A stretch of DNA of 64,000 bases from Sphingobium sp. (GTDB taxonomy: Bacteria; Pseudomonadota; Alphaproteobacteria; Sphingomonadales; Sphingomonadaceae). How positions within the stretch are numbered: position 1 is the first letter of the stretch; every line of letters starts with the position of its first letter. The notes under the pieces are model-generated. The model worked only from the letters and a program-made list of their open reading frames with translations, did not search any database and was not told the DNA's origin. The translations under genes were made by a program, and so were the position numbers. This document shows, piece by piece, positions 47,986 through 60,275 of this stretch. The DNA is taken from assembly GCA_020446425.1 (NCBI GenBank), contig JAGRES010000015.1, positions 1-64,000 of the forward strand. Direction: 5' to 3'.

Positions 47986-49812
47986 GTGACCGCTCGATCC
48001 TCTCTCGACGCCTTCAAGGCCATATTGTCCGGTACCGCGCGGGCGATTGCGCGTGATGCCGAGGTGGAGGTGGGCTTTACCGCGGACGCGCCGCATATGG
48101 TTGGTAAGGCGATCAAGGTGCCTGCGCCCGGTCGTACCCTGCCCCACGATCAGGTGATGCTGGCGCGCGGTTTTGCCGACGCCGACGCGCTGAAGCTGCG
48201 GCACCATAATGCCAAACTGCATGCCGGGGCGGCTCCGGCGGAAGCGATTGCGCATGCCGTTTATGATGCCGCAGAACAGGCGCGGGTGGAGGCCATCGGC
48301 GCGCGCTCGATGGCGGGTGTGCGCGACAACCTGTCTGCGGCGCTCGACCTACGCCTCAAATCCGACGCGATTGTGCGCGCCAACAATTTCGAGGAAGTGC
48401 CGTTGCCGACGGCTGTCGCGCTGATGGTGCGTGAGCGCCTGACCGGACAGCCGGTGCCGGAGGCGGCGCAAAAGGGTGTGGATCTGGTGCGCGACTGGAT
48501 CGAAACGAAAGCGGGTGGTGATCTCGATGCCCTGCCGCTTGCGCTCGATGACCAGCGCGCCTTCCAGCAGCTTACAAATAGCCTGCTCGAACATCTTGCT
48601 CTGGTAGAGGCCGATAACCCTGACGAGCCGACCGACGATGATGGCGAGAGCGACGAAGAAAGCGCCGAGCAGGAACAGGACGAAAGCGATCAGGGCGAGG
48701 AGGAAACCGGCGATAGCGACGCCACCACCGAAGCGCGCGGCGAACAGGGCGAAGGTGAAACCGAAGACGGCGAGTCGGAATATAGCGACGATCTCGATGC
48801 GATGAGCGATGAGGACGCGGAAGGCATGGGCGATGAAGGCATGATGCCTGTCCGTCCCAACCGCCCGATGAGCGATCTGCCGCCCGGCTTCGATTACAAG
48901 GCGTTCACGACCGCCCATGACGAGGTGATTGCAGCGACTGAGCTGTGCGACGCTGACGAGCTGGCGCGCCTGCGCGGTTTCCTCGACCAGCAGATGGCGA
49001 GCCTGCATGGCGCAGTCACCAAGCTGGCCAACCGCCTGCAGCGCCGGTTGATGGCGCAGCAATCGCGCGCATGGGAATTCGACCAGGAAGAAGGCATGTT
49101 GGACGCGGCGCGGCTTGCCCGCATCGTGATCGACCCGACCCGCTCGCTTTCCTACAAGATCGAACGCGACACCGAATTCCGCGATACGGTTGTCACGCTG
49201 CTGATCGACAATTCGGGCTCGATGCGCGGGAGACCGATCAGTATCGCTGCGATCAGCGCCGATATCATGGCGCGTACGTTAGAGCGCTGCGGTGTCAAGA
49301 CCGAGATACTCGGCTTCACCACCCGCGCCTGGAAGGGTGGGCAGAGCCGTGAAGACTGGCTGGCCGCTGGCCGCCCGCCCATGCCGGGGCGTCTCAACGA
49401 CCTGCGGCACATCATATACAAAAAGGCGGACGAGCCGTGGCGGCGCGCGCGCAATTCGCTCGGCCTGATGATGCGCGAGGGGCTGCTCAAGGAAAATATT
49501 GACGGTGAGGCGCTGCTTTGGGCGCATGCGCGGCTGGTGGCGCGACCCGAAGAGCGGCGCATATTGATGGTGATCTCGGACGGTGCGCCGGTCGATGACT
49601 CGACCCTCTCCGTCAATAGCGGCGTCTATCTGGAACGGCATTTGCGGCAGGTGATCGAATGGATCGAAACGCGTTCGCCGGTCCAGCTCGTCGCCATTGG
49701 CATCGGCCATGATGTCACCCGCTATTACAAGCGCGCGGTGACGATCATGGACGCGGAACAGCTTGGCGGTACCATGGTGGAGCAACTGGCCGGGCTTTTC
49801 GACGAGGATTGA
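47986..49812 (+). CDS. cobT: Cobaltochelatase subunit CobT
   Basis: Partner of CobS in the ATP-driven part of cobaltochelatase. The 608-residue protein has an N-terminal domain, a highly acidic low-complexity linker at about 208-285 ([19 protein letters not shown]), and a C-terminal VWA domain with the MIDAS motif DNSGS near 409. The start is GTG at 47986. It lies 18 bases after cobS, and the nitroreductase begins six bases after its stop, so the three are probably one unit. Confidence 0.95.
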   Translation: MTARSSLDAFKAILSGTARAIARDAEVEVGFTADAPHMVGKAIKVPAPGRTLPHDQVMLARGFADADALKLRHHNAKLHAGAAPAEAIAHAVYDAAEQARVEAIGARSMAGVRDNLSAALDLRLKSDAIVRANNFEEVPLPTAVALMVRERLTGQPVPEAAQKGVDLVRDWIETKAGGDLDALPLALDDQRAFQQLTNSLLEHLALVEADNPDEPTDDDGESDEESAEQEQDESDQGEEETGDSDATTEARGEQGEGETEDGESEYSDDLDAMSDEDAEGMGDEGMMPVRPNRPMSDLPPGFDYKAFTTAHDEVIAATELCDADELARLRGFLDQQMASLHGAVTKLANRLQRRLMAQQSRAWEFDQEEGMLDAARLARIVIDPTRSLSYKIERDTEFRDTVVTLLIDNSGSMRGRPISIAAISADIMARTLERCGVKTEILGFTTRAWKGGQSREDWLAAGRPPMPGRLNDLRHIIYKKADEPWRRARNSLGLMMREGLLKENIDGEALLWAHARLVARPEERRILMVISDGAPVDDSTLSVNSGVYLERHLRQVIEWIETRSPVQLVAIGIGHDVTRYYKRAVTIMDAEQLGGTMVEQLAGLFDED

Positions 49813-49818
49813 TGAACG

Positions 49819-50487
49819 ATGACGATGAGTGTTAGCGAAGCCGTTGCAACCCGCCGTTCCATCCGCGATTTTCTCGACACGCCTGTCGATCTGGAAACCC
49901 TGCGGCGCGTTCTGGACCAGGCGCGCTTCGCTCCATCGGGCTGTAACTATCAGCCATGGGAAGCGACCATCGCGACCGGTGAGCCTCTGCGGCAATTGCA
50001 GGAGCAGATGCGCGCTGCGAAACCGCAGGACCCGCAGGAATATGACTGGGCGGCGCCCGGCGCCTCGCCAATCTACAAGGCGCGGCTCGATGGAGTGAGT
50101 GAGGGTATGTACGGCGCGATGGGCATTGCGCGGGATGACAAGGCCGCGCGCAAGGACTTTTTCGTGCGCAATGTTGTCTCGTTCGGCGCACCGGCCGTGC
50201 TGCTGTGCTATTTCCCGCGCTTCATGGGCCCGCCGCAATGGTCGGATGTTGGCATGTGGTTGCAGACCATCATGCTGCTGCTGCGCGAAGAGGGGCTCGA
50301 TAGCTGCCCGCAGGAATATCTTTGGGCGCATGCCCGCCTCATCAAGAAATTTCTCGGCGTCGATGACGAAACACATATCTTTTTCTGTGGTCTTGCCATC
50401 GGCTATCGCAATCCCGATGCGCCGGTGAACACTTTCGAACGCGCGCGCGTACCGCTTGACGAGCAGGTGCGCTTTATGGGCTTCTGA
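49819..50487 (+). CDS. Nitroreductase family flavoprotein
   Basis: A 222-residue FMN-dependent oxidoreductase of the nitroreductase superfamily: the phosphate-binding RRSIRDFLDTPV, RFAPSGCNYQPWEATI and the C-terminal GLAIGYRNPDAPVN. It lacks the extra features I would expect for BluB, the B12 lower-ligand enzyme of the same fold, so the cobST link may be only positional. A short ATG run allows a start at 49819 or two codons on. Confidence 0.88.
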   Translation: MTMSVSEAVATRRSIRDFLDTPVDLETLRRVLDQARFAPSGCNYQPWEATIATGEPLRQLQEQMRAAKPQDPQEYDWAAPGASPIYKARLDGVSEGMYGAMGIARDDKAARKDFFVRNVVSFGAPAVLLCYFPRFMGPPQWSDVGMWLQTIMLLLREEGLDSCPQEYLWAHARLIKKFLGVDDETHIFFCGLAIGYRNPDAPVNTFERARVPLDEQVRFMGF

Positions 50488-50494
50488 AGCCGCG

Positions 50495-51007
50495 ATGGAG
50501 CAATTGCCGGTTCCGCTATGGGTTTTGATCCCCTGTGCGGCCGCGATCCTTTATCTGGGATACCGGCGGTGGCAGCGCAAGCCCGAGCGGGTCCTCAAGC
50601 CCGGCAGGTTATGGCTGTTCCCGACGCTGCTGACCGCTGTCATCTTGCCATTGCTCTATCTTCAGCCGCACAGACCGTTCGGAGCAATAGATTACGCCAT
50701 ATTCCTGACGGCTCTTTCCTTGGGCGCCGCGACCGGCTTCATTCGCGCGCGGGCCACGCGGATCCGTTACGATCATGAGCGCGGCGAGCTGATGGCCGGG
50801 TTTTCGCTGTCCGCCTTGCTGCTGCTCATCCCCATCGGCTTTGCCCGTCATATCAGCCGCGAATATCTCGGCATCGGCCCCAGCGCCGTCAGCCATGGCG
50901 ATGCGCGGGCGATCACCGGTTCGCTGCTGTTTGTGCTGGCGATGATAATCGTGCACCGCCTGACGCTGTGGCTTCGCACGAGAGATCATATGCCCAAGAA
51001 GGATTGA
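50495..51007 (+). CDS. Four-TM membrane protein, CcdC/DUF1453-like
   Basis: A 170-residue protein with four to five hydrophobic segments (VPLWVLIPCAAAILYLGY, LWLFPTLLTAVILPLLYL, IFLTALSLGAATGFIRARAT, FSLSALLLLIPIGFARH, GSLLFVLAMIIVHRLTL). The pattern of a basic loop after TM3, ATRIRYDHERGEL, recalls the CcdC/DUF1453 family. Function unknown. The ATG at 50495 lies eight bases after the nitroreductase stop; a longer start would overlap that gene. Confidence 0.65.
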   Translation: MEQLPVPLWVLIPCAAAILYLGYRRWQRKPERVLKPGRLWLFPTLLTAVILPLLYLQPHRPFGAIDYAIFLTALSLGAATGFIRARATRIRYDHERGELMAGFSLSALLLLIPIGFARHISREYLGIGPSAVSHGDARAITGSLLFVLAMIIVHRLTLWLRTRDHMPKKD

Positions 51008-51159
51008 CGGGCAGGCCCAATAGCCGATCCCTTGACTTGTCCAAAACCCTAATCTGACAGTCGAAGCTCAGAGGGCTTCGCCCTCCCGAAAATAGCGCTT
51101 GCCAATGACGAAAAAAGGGAGCAGCTCTCGCTCATAAAATGGGGTGGGTCTAACCTTAT

Positions 51160-51792
51160 ATGCCATTATTGCGTCGTACGGCAGTGGCCTTTTTCACTGC
51201 CGGGGCTTTACAGGCTTTTAGCGCATTTGCCGCCCAGGAAAACAGCGTCATAGACTCAGCTCCGTCGGCGCAGAAACCAGCTCCCCAGTGCGATTGCCGC
51301 TCAATCCCCGCACTCACTGTGATCTCGATAGAGGTAATGGCTCCGCTGGGGAGCAAAATCAGTAAAACAGGCGACGTTTTCCCTATCACTCTGGCAACAC
51401 CTATTATTGTCGACGGCGTCGAAGCCGTAGCTGCCGGAACTCAAGGCATGGGAGAAGTTGTGCATGCGAAGAAAAGCGGTGGCATGGGTGCTGCCGGTGA
51501 ACTGGTCCTGGCGGCGCGCTATCTGGATGTGAACGGTAAGAGGCTGAAGCTACGCAGCCTGCGGCTCGTTCCCGAGGGCAAAAGCGCCATCAACACCGTC
51601 AACGCTATCAATGTGGCAAGTGCGGCAAGTCCTTTGCCAATCGGCCTGGTCGGCTTCTTCATCAGCGGCGGACAGATCAATATTCCCCAGGGAACCATCG
51701 TGGAGGCGAAAACCGCCGAGCTGTTCACAGTGGAACTCACTGGCGAATCTACAGCAGAACCGGAAGGTCCAGCCGTAGAACTCTCACAATAA
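51160..51792 (+). CDS. Uncharacterised secreted protein
   Basis: A 210-residue protein with a signal peptide (TAVAFFTAGALQAFSAFA, cleavage near residue 24). The mature part begins with a Cys-rich short stretch (PQCDCRS) and continues as a beta-rich domain with repeated Gly turns (AAGTQGMGEVVHAKKSGGMG). No family recognised. The DNA is less GC-rich than flanking core genes. The DUF2846 gene follows 20 bases later, and both products should share the envelope. Confidence 0.7.
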   Translation: MPLLRRTAVAFFTAGALQAFSAFAAQENSVIDSAPSAQKPAPQCDCRSIPALTVISIEVMAPLGSKISKTGDVFPITLATPIIVDGVEAVAAGTQGMGEVVHAKKSGGMGAAGELVLAARYLDVNGKRLKLRSLRLVPEGKSAINTVNAINVASAASPLPIGLVGFFISGGQINIPQGTIVEAKTAELFTVELTGESTAEPEGPAVELSQ

Positions 51793-51812
51793 TAAATGTC
51801 AGGAGTGTCTGT

Positions 51813-52430
51813 ATGAGGTTGTCTATAAATAAAATCGCTCTGTCTTCCGGCTTGGCTCTGGCCATGACCTCCCCTGCATATGCAGGGGAAACGGAAACAG
51901 TTATGCCTATTGCTATTCCAAAACCGCCAGTGGGCAAGGGCCAGATTGTATTTTTCCGCCCTGGCGGCATGGGTTTCGCCTTGGGCTGCTCGGTCAATGA
52001 AAATGGCCAGAAAGTCAGCTCTCTGGGTGCGGGAAAATATTTCATCATGGTCACCGATCCGGGACGTCATGAATTTACCGTCCAGAGCGAAGCTAAGGAT
52101 GTACTTGCGCTGGAAGTCGAGTCCGATGAAACCCAATATGCGAGCTGCAAGATCAAGATGGGCATTTTGGTCGGTCGCCCAGATATCAGGCCTGCAACCG
52201 AAGCGGAATTTCTGAAGGCCACCAAGCTCAAAATGGTGGATGCGGACGATATGGGGCCAGCGCCCGGTGCGCTCAAGCCCGAAGAGGTTACTGCGGCACT
52301 CGCCATGGCCGATACCATCGAAAGCGTAGAGGTCCCTGCTGAAGAGCCTGCTCCGGCAGTTGAAGAAGCGCAATCGGCTGAGATGGCGGTCACCGATACA
52401 AGTGATGATGAAAGCGAAGTAGAGAATTGA
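51813..52430 (+). CDS. DUF2846-like secreted protein
   Basis: A 205-residue protein with a signal peptide (LSSGLALAMTSPAYAG). The domain matches the DUF2846 pattern: GKGQIVFFRPGGMGFALGC, SSLGAGKYFIMVTDPGRHEF, and ESDETQYASCKIKMG. The C-terminal 60 residues are an acidic, low-complexity tail rich in Glu, Ala and Val. Function unknown. It lies 20 bases after the preceding secreted protein and 59 bases before cysS. Confidence 0.75.
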   Translation: MRLSINKIALSSGLALAMTSPAYAGETETVMPIAIPKPPVGKGQIVFFRPGGMGFALGCSVNENGQKVSSLGAGKYFIMVTDPGRHEFTVQSEAKDVLALEVESDETQYASCKIKMGILVGRPDIRPATEAEFLKATKLKMVDADDMGPAPGALKPEEVTAALAMADTIESVEVPAEEPAPAVEEAQSAEMAVTDTSDDESEVEN

Positions 52431-52489
52431 GCCATCCGCCCACGAAGCACGCACCTTGACGTATGAGCGAGGGGGCGTATGCACCGGCC

Positions 52490-54193
52490 ATGACTGATGC
52501 ACCGCCCCTTCGCCTGTTCAACAGCCTGACGCGCCAGCTTGAAGATTTCGTGTCGGTTCACTCGGGCGAGGCACGTGTCTACACCTGCGGGCCAACGGTC
52601 TATAACTATCCGCATATCGGCAATATGCGTGCCTATGTGTTCGCCGATACGCTGGGCCGCGTGCTCAGCTTCAAGGGCTATAAACTCACCCATGTCATCA
52701 ACATCACCGATGTCGGCCACCTGACCGATGATGCCGACGCGGGCGAGGACAAGATGGAAAAGATGGCGGCGGAAAAGGCGCAATCCATCTGGGACATCGC
52801 GAGACATTATACCGACGCTTATTGGGCGGACGTGAAGGCGCTGAATATTCGGCAGCCTGCCCACTGGTCAATCGCTACTGACTATGTGCCGCAGATGATC
52901 GACTTCGCGAAGAGCATCGCGGATGAGCATTGCTATGAGCTGGAGAGCGGCCTCTATTTCGACACGTCGACGGTGGCCGATTATGGCCGTCTCGCGCGCG
53001 AAGACGACTTAATCGCAGAGACTATGAAAGTAAGCTCTCGGCTCAGGGCACTCCAAACCCTCGATGATGTCGACAAATTGAGGATTGAATTCCACTCGAT
53101 TGCTAAGGATTTCTTGGCAAATTTGCGGAGCTTCCACAGCCGGAAAGCGCTAAAAAAATATAGCGATCTAATTAAGATTTGGGAATGGGCCGACGCTCCC
53201 GCCAGCGTAAATCTGGCGGAGCATCTAATTGCAAGTGTTGACGCAACCCGAGAGCGGCTACGCGAAGGTCGTATCGACTCTGTCGACGGTAAGCGAAACG
53301 ACGAGGACTTCGCAATCTGGCGTAAGACGCCGCCGGGCGAGAAGCGCCAGATGGAATGGGACTCGCCATGGGGCAAAGGCGCGCCGGGCTGGCATCTCGA
53401 ATGCTCGGTAATGAGCCGCGAACTGCTCGGGCTGCCCTTCGATATCCACACCGGCGGCATCGACCATCGCGAGATCCACCACCCCAATGAGATTGCGCAG
53501 AACCAGGCAATTACTGGTTGCGGGTCGCTGGATTGCGCCGAGCATTCGGGCGCGCGGATATGGATGCACAATAACTTCCTGATTGACCGGTCGGGGAAGA
53601 TGTCGAAGTCGTCGGGCGAGTTTCTGCGCGTGCAGCTGCTCATCGACAAGGGCTTCCACCCGCTCGCCTATCGTATGATGTGTTTGCAGGCGCATTACCG
53701 CAGCGAGCTGGAATTTTCGTGGGACAATCTCGCCGCCGCACTGACGCGCCTCAAACGCATGGTGATGGCGGTCGCGCCGCTCAAGGATATTACTGCTGCG
53801 CCATCGGTAACGCATCAGAAACTGACGCCGCTGCTCGCAAAATTCGACGAGGCGCTGAGTGACGATCTCAACACCGCCGTTGCCCTCACCCTGTTCGACG
53901 AGGCCATCGCGATCAAGAAAGTGCCGGTCGAGGAAAAACGCGCTTTGGTTGAGGCGATGGATGCGGTGCTCGGTTTCGATTTGCTTGATCTGAAACGCGA
54001 AGACCTGCGTATCCGCCCGAAAGGCGCCGTCATCACCGCGCCCGAGATCGAAACCTCGCTCGACCTGCGCAAGGAAGCACGCGAAGCAAAGGACTTCGCC
54101 ACTTCCGATGCGATCCGCGACGGCCTTGCCGCCAAGGGCGTCGAAGTTATGGACGGCGACCCGCTCCGCTGGGAATGGAAGCTTACTCCATGA
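52490..54193 (+). CDS. cysS: Cysteinyl-tRNA synthetase with a ~90-residue insertion
   Basis: Charges tRNA-Cys. The 567-residue protein is about 100 longer than the 461-residue E. coli enzyme. Motifs are intact: HIGN at 42-45, KMSKS at 370-374, and zinc ligands C33, C305, H330 and E334. The E. coli spacing between the first two zinc ligands is 181; here it is 272. The extra part lies at about 171-258, between DYGRLAR and GRIDSVDGKRNDEDFAIW. It is helix-rich (FHSIAKDFLANLRSFHSRKA) and encoded by clearly AT-richer DNA. No intein splice motifs. The frame is open throughout, so the enzyme is probably functional. ATG at 52490. Confidence 0.93.
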   Translation: MTDAPPLRLFNSLTRQLEDFVSVHSGEARVYTCGPTVYNYPHIGNMRAYVFADTLGRVLSFKGYKLTHVINITDVGHLTDDADAGEDKMEKMAAEKAQSIWDIARHYTDAYWADVKALNIRQPAHWSIATDYVPQMIDFAKSIADEHCYELESGLYFDTSTVADYGRLAREDDLIAETMKVSSRLRALQTLDDVDKLRIEFHSIAKDFLANLRSFHSRKALKKYSDLIKIWEWADAPASVNLAEHLIASVDATRERLREGRIDSVDGKRNDEDFAIWRKTPPGEKRQMEWDSPWGKGAPGWHLECSVMSRELLGLPFDIHTGGIDHREIHHPNEIAQNQAITGCGSLDCAEHSGARIWMHNNFLIDRSGKMSKSSGEFLRVQLLIDKGFHPLAYRMMCLQAHYRSELEFSWDNLAAALTRLKRMVMAVAPLKDITAAPSVTHQKLTPLLAKFDEALSDDLNTAVALTLFDEAIAIKKVPVEEKRALVEAMDAVLGFDLLDLKREDLRIRPKGAVITAPEIETSLDLRKEAREAKDFATSDAIRDGLAAKGVEVMDGDPLRWEWKLTP

Positions 54194-55126
54194 TATGCGC
54201 GGTGCTTCCGGCTCTGGTGCGACCCCTAGTCGAACCGCATCTGCCCGATGATGTTGACGCGCACTGGTTCATGTCCTCCGATGAGGCCGCCATATTGGCC
54301 CCGCAAGCCGAAATCGGCTGGTTCGACATGATGGACAAAACCGGGATGCTCGCGCCGGTCAAGGCGGCGACCGCGCTCAAATGGCTGAACAGCATTTATG
54401 CCGGGGTCGATGGCATGCCGCTCGACTTACTCAAGAGCCGTGGCGTCATATACACAAATGGGGCTGGCCTGATAGCGAGCTCCGTTGCCGAATATGCGGT
54501 GATGGGCATGTTGACGATCGCCAAGGGGTATCGCGAGGTGGTTCGCGCGCAGGATCGGCATGAATGGCTCAAGGGACCGCCTGCCAGGGGTGAACTCGCG
54601 GGGTCGAAGGCGCTTTTGATCGGCTATGGTGCGATAGGAAAGTCGATCGAACGGCAGCTGAACGGTTTCGGTGTTGAGGTGATTGTCGTCCGGCGCTCGC
54701 CTTCACCCGGTGCATTGGGGCCAGACAATTGGCGTGCCAGGCTGGGCGAGTTCGACTGGGTCATTTTGGCGATGCCTGCCACCGCTGAGACTGAACATAT
54801 GATGGGTGAAGCGGAGTTTGCCGCGATGAAGCCGAGCGCGGCGCTGGTCAACATCGCGCGCGGCAGCGTTGTCGATCAGGACGCACTGGTGACGGCGCTG
54901 AGAGATAAAGTGATTGGCGCTGCCTTTCTGGACGTGACAACGCCTGAGCCACTGCCCGTCGATAATCCGTTATGGGCTCTCGATAACGCGCATATCACCA
55001 TGCACCTGTCAGGCCAGTCGCAGTCGAGTCTGTTCCAGCGCGCGGCGGAGCGTTTTCTCGACAATCTGGAGCGGTACCGGAAGAGCGAACCGCTCTCCCC
55101 CATGGTCGATCTGACGAAAGGGTATT

Positions 55127-55128
<2 letters not shown>
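54190..55128 (+). CDS. D-isomer-specific 2-hydroxyacid dehydrogenase
   Basis: A 312-residue NAD(P)-dependent enzyme with the dinucleotide motif LIGYGAIGKSIERQL, the arginine-bearing VNIARGSVVDQDAL, and the C-terminal HLSGQSQSS, where the usual catalytic His is present in MHLSGQ. The substrate is unknown. The ATG at 54190 overlaps the cysS stop by four bases (ATGA); an upstream ATG at 54175 would add five residues. It converges on ligA. Confidence 0.88.
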
Positions 55129-57640
<2,512 letters not shown>

Positions 57641-57641
<1 letters not shown>

Positions 57642-59305
57642 CACACTCCCTCCAACAACCTGTCCGCCTGTGCACGGGCTTCGGCGGTGATGTCCGCGCC
57701 GGAGAGCATGCGGGCGATTTCCTCGCGGCGGCCACCATCATCGAGCGGGCGGACGTCGGTGCGTGTTACCGTACCTTCGGATGATTTCGAGATCATCATA
57801 TGCGATCCCCCGCGCGCGGCGACTTGCGGTGAGTGTGTCACCACGATCACCTGCCCGTTTTCCGCCAGCCGCGCCAGCCGTTCACCGATAGCGGACGCCA
57901 CCGCGCCGCCCACGCCCCGGTCGATCTCGTCGAAGATCATCGTTTGCGCGCCGCCCTTTTCGGCCAGCGCCACTTTCAGCGCCAATATGAAGCGCGACAG
58001 CTCGCCGCCCGACGCGATCTTGGTGAGCGGCGCAAAGGGCGCGCCGGGGTTGGTGGAGATCAGGAACTCGACCCGGTCCATGCCGCGCTCGCCCCATTGA
58101 CTCTCTGGTAGTGCTTCGACCTGCGTCTGGAACCGCGCGGCGTCGAGCTTCAACGGTGCCAGCTCACCCGCTACTGCACTGTCGAGCTGGGCTGCGGCCT
58201 TCGCGCGCTGCTCCGACAGCGTCTTTGCCGCCGCCTCATAGTCAGAACGCGCCAGCGCCGTCGCTTTCTCCAATGCCGCCAGTCCGCCTTCGCCTGCCTC
58301 GATACGCGCCAGCTTGGCGGCCAGCTCTTCGGCTAGCGCTGCTAGATCGTCCGGTTGCACCTGATGTTTGCGCGCCAGCGCCCGCAGATCGAACAGGCGG
58401 GTTTCGACATCCTCCAGCCGCTGCGGGTCATAGGATAGCGCCTCACCGGCGCGCTCCATCGCTTCTTCCGCTTCACTTGCCTCGATCACGGCGCGGTCTA
58501 GCGCAGAGAGCGCATTGGCCAACAGCTCATGATCGGGCGCAATCCGGTCCAGCCGCCGCGCCGCCTGCCGCAATTGCGACAGGCCGCCGTCCGACCCGCC
58601 GAGCAGTTCGGTGATGACGGTCAGGTCCTCGCCCAGCTTCTCGCCCTTCTGCATCGTGGCGCGCTCCTCGGCCAGCTCTGCCTCTTCGCCGGGCTGCGGG
58701 GCGAAGTTGTTCAGCTCGGCGACGACATGGGTGAGATAATCGCGATCCCGCGCCGCATTCTCGACTTCCTCACGCGCCTTTTCCAATGCGTCTGCCGCAC
58801 CCCGCCAAGCCTGATAGGCGTGCGCAACCGCTCCCGTATCGCATCGCCCGAACGTATCGAGCAACGCACGGTGCCCGGCAGGGTTGAGCAGGCCGCGGTC
58901 ATCATGCTGGCCGTGGATCTCGATCAGCGCCGCACCCACTTCACGCAGCAGCGCTGCGGAGCAGGGCTGGTCATTCAGGAAGGCGCGGCTGCCGCCATCG
59001 GCTTTCAGTATGCGGCGAATGAGCAACGGTTCGCCGGGTTCAAGCTCCAGTCCGCTTTCTCCGGCCAAAGCGATGATGGGGGCACCGGCATCGCCGGGCT
59101 CGAATGTTGCGGTAACGCTGGCCTGCGCCGCGCCGCCGCGTACCAGCCCGCTGTCGGCGCGCATGCCCAGCGCGAGCCCGAGCGAATCGAGTAATATGGA
59201 TTTGCCCGCGCCGGTTTCACCGGTCAGCACGCCAAGTCCGCTGTCGAATTCGAGGTCAAGCGCTTCGATCAGGACGATATTGCGGATGGATAGCGCGGTC
59301 AGCAT
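57641..59305 (-). CDS. recN: DNA repair protein RecN
   Basis: SMC-like ATPase acting in double-strand break repair. The 554-residue protein has Walker A GETGAGKS at 29-36, a long coiled-coil middle (about 150-400), and the C-terminal ABC signature ASGGELSRF with Walker B MIFDEIDRGVGG. The ATG at 59305 is chosen since in-frame sequence upstream is part of a palindromic repeat. No LexA-type box (GTTC-N7-GTTC) was found upstream. bamD lies upstream on the same strand, ligA downstream. Confidence 0.95.
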
Positions 59306-59308
59306 GAA

Positions 59309-59353
59309 GCATCGCGCAGAAAAGTGGGAACCGGTTTTCTGCAAAAGCGATGC
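59309..59353. repeat. RIME-like palindromic repeat before recN
   Basis: Nested inverted repeats: GCATCGC (59309-59315) with GCGATGC (59347-59353), and GCAGAAAA (59316-59323) with TTTTCTGC (59335-59342), around a GTGGGAACCGG centre. The centre with flanking A and T runs matches the GAAAAGTGGGAACCGGTTTT core that I recall from rhizobial RIME-type intergenic elements. It begins three bases before the recN start codon. Confidence 0.75.
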
Positions 59354-59419
59354 GCCAATAATAAAATCAGGCAGCCTGTCCGGCTTTGGTTCATCGCCAA
59401 GCGTACACCTCGCGCTATA

Positions 59420-60205
59420 TCATGCTCCGGTGCCATGTTCCCGGATCAGCTTGTAGGCATGCTCATACCATTTGCTGCCCGGATAGTTGGCGCCCAATAC
59501 CGCTGCGGCTTTCTTCGCCTCTTCCGGAATGCCAAGCGCCAGATAGCTCTCGACCAGACGTTCCAGCGCTTCGGGTGTGTGCGTTGTCGTCTGATAATCG
59601 TCGATCACATTGCGGAAGCGCAAGGTTGCCGCCAGCCATTGACCGCGCCGCTGCAGGAAGCGGCCGATTTCCATCTCCTTGCCGGCGAGGTGATCGTTGA
59701 CGAGATCGAGCTTCAGGCGCGCGTCGGCGGCATAGCGGCTCTGCGGATAGCGGCGGATCAGCTCGCCCAGCGCGCTGCGTGCTTGCTCCGTCGTTTTCTG
59801 GTCGCGGGTCACGTCGGCGATCTGCTCATAATGACAGAGCGCGATCAGATAGAATGCGTAAGGGGCGTCCTTGTTACCCGGATGGATGGCGAGGAAACGC
59901 TGCGCCGCTGAAATCGCTTCAGTATAATCGCGATTCATATAATAGCTGAATGCGCTCATCAGCTGCGCCCGGCGCGCCCATGGCGAATAGGGATGCTGGC
60001 GCTCGACCTCGTCGAACAGCGCGGCGGCCAGTTTGAATTGCCCACGGTCGAGCCGGTATTTCGCGCTGTTATACAGCGTCGATACGTCGCGCGCGACATA
60101 TTGGGTGTCCGCCTTGTTCTTGCCCGTAGCGCAAGCGGAAAGGAGAGACAGGGCGGCGAAAGCGGCGAGGGCCGAGCCAACAGGCTTGAGAGACGAGAAC
60201 TGCAT
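59420..60205 (-). CDS. bamD: Outer-membrane assembly lipoprotein BamD
   Basis: Essential BAM-complex lipoprotein for beta-barrel insertion. The 261-residue protein has a signal peptide ending in the lipobox LLSAC (Cys25) and TPR-like repeats: YNSAKYRLDRGQFKLAAALF, then QHPYSPWARRAQLMSAFSYY, then IPEEAKKAAAVLGANYPGSK. Length is normal. The ATG at 60205 is preferred for its standard signal peptide. A histidine-kinase gene lies 70 bases upstream and recN 114 bases downstream. Confidence 0.93.
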   Translation of the reverse strand: MQFSSLKPVGSALAAFAALSLLSACATGKNKADTQYVARDVSTLYNSAKYRLDRGQFKLAAALFDEVERQHPYSPWARRAQLMSAFSYYMNRDYTEAISAAQRFLAIHPGNKDAPYAFYLIALCHYEQIADVTRDQKTTEQARSALGELIRRYPQSRYAADARLKLDLVNDHLAGKEMEIGRFLQRRGQWLAATLRFRNVIDDYQTTTHTPEALERLVESYLALGIPEEAKKAAAVLGANYPGSKWYEHAYKLIREHGTGA

Positions 60206-60275
60206 GGCAGCGGTCATAACGCAGCATATGCACTTCGCCAAGCGTCTGATTGCAGGATGATTGCGCGCGGCAGGC

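Noticed and set aside
49819-50487. BluB (5,6-dimethylbenzimidazole synthase) because it follows cobST
   Set aside because: The sequence reads as a general nitroreductase; I saw no BluB-specific features.
51071-51085. Perfect GAGGGC-TTC-GCCCTC hairpin before the secreted-protein pair, as a terminator
   Set aside because: The stem is only six bases with no T run, so it is not listed as a terminator.
53000-53264. Intein or self-splicing intron as the explanation of the cysS insertion
   Set aside because: Too short, no terminal Cys/Ser with HN-Cys splice junctions, and the frame stays open with no intron structure seen.
59306-59344. Longer RecN N terminus of 13 residues
   Set aside because: It is translated from the RIME-like palindrome; the conserved protein begins MLTALSIRNIVLIE.
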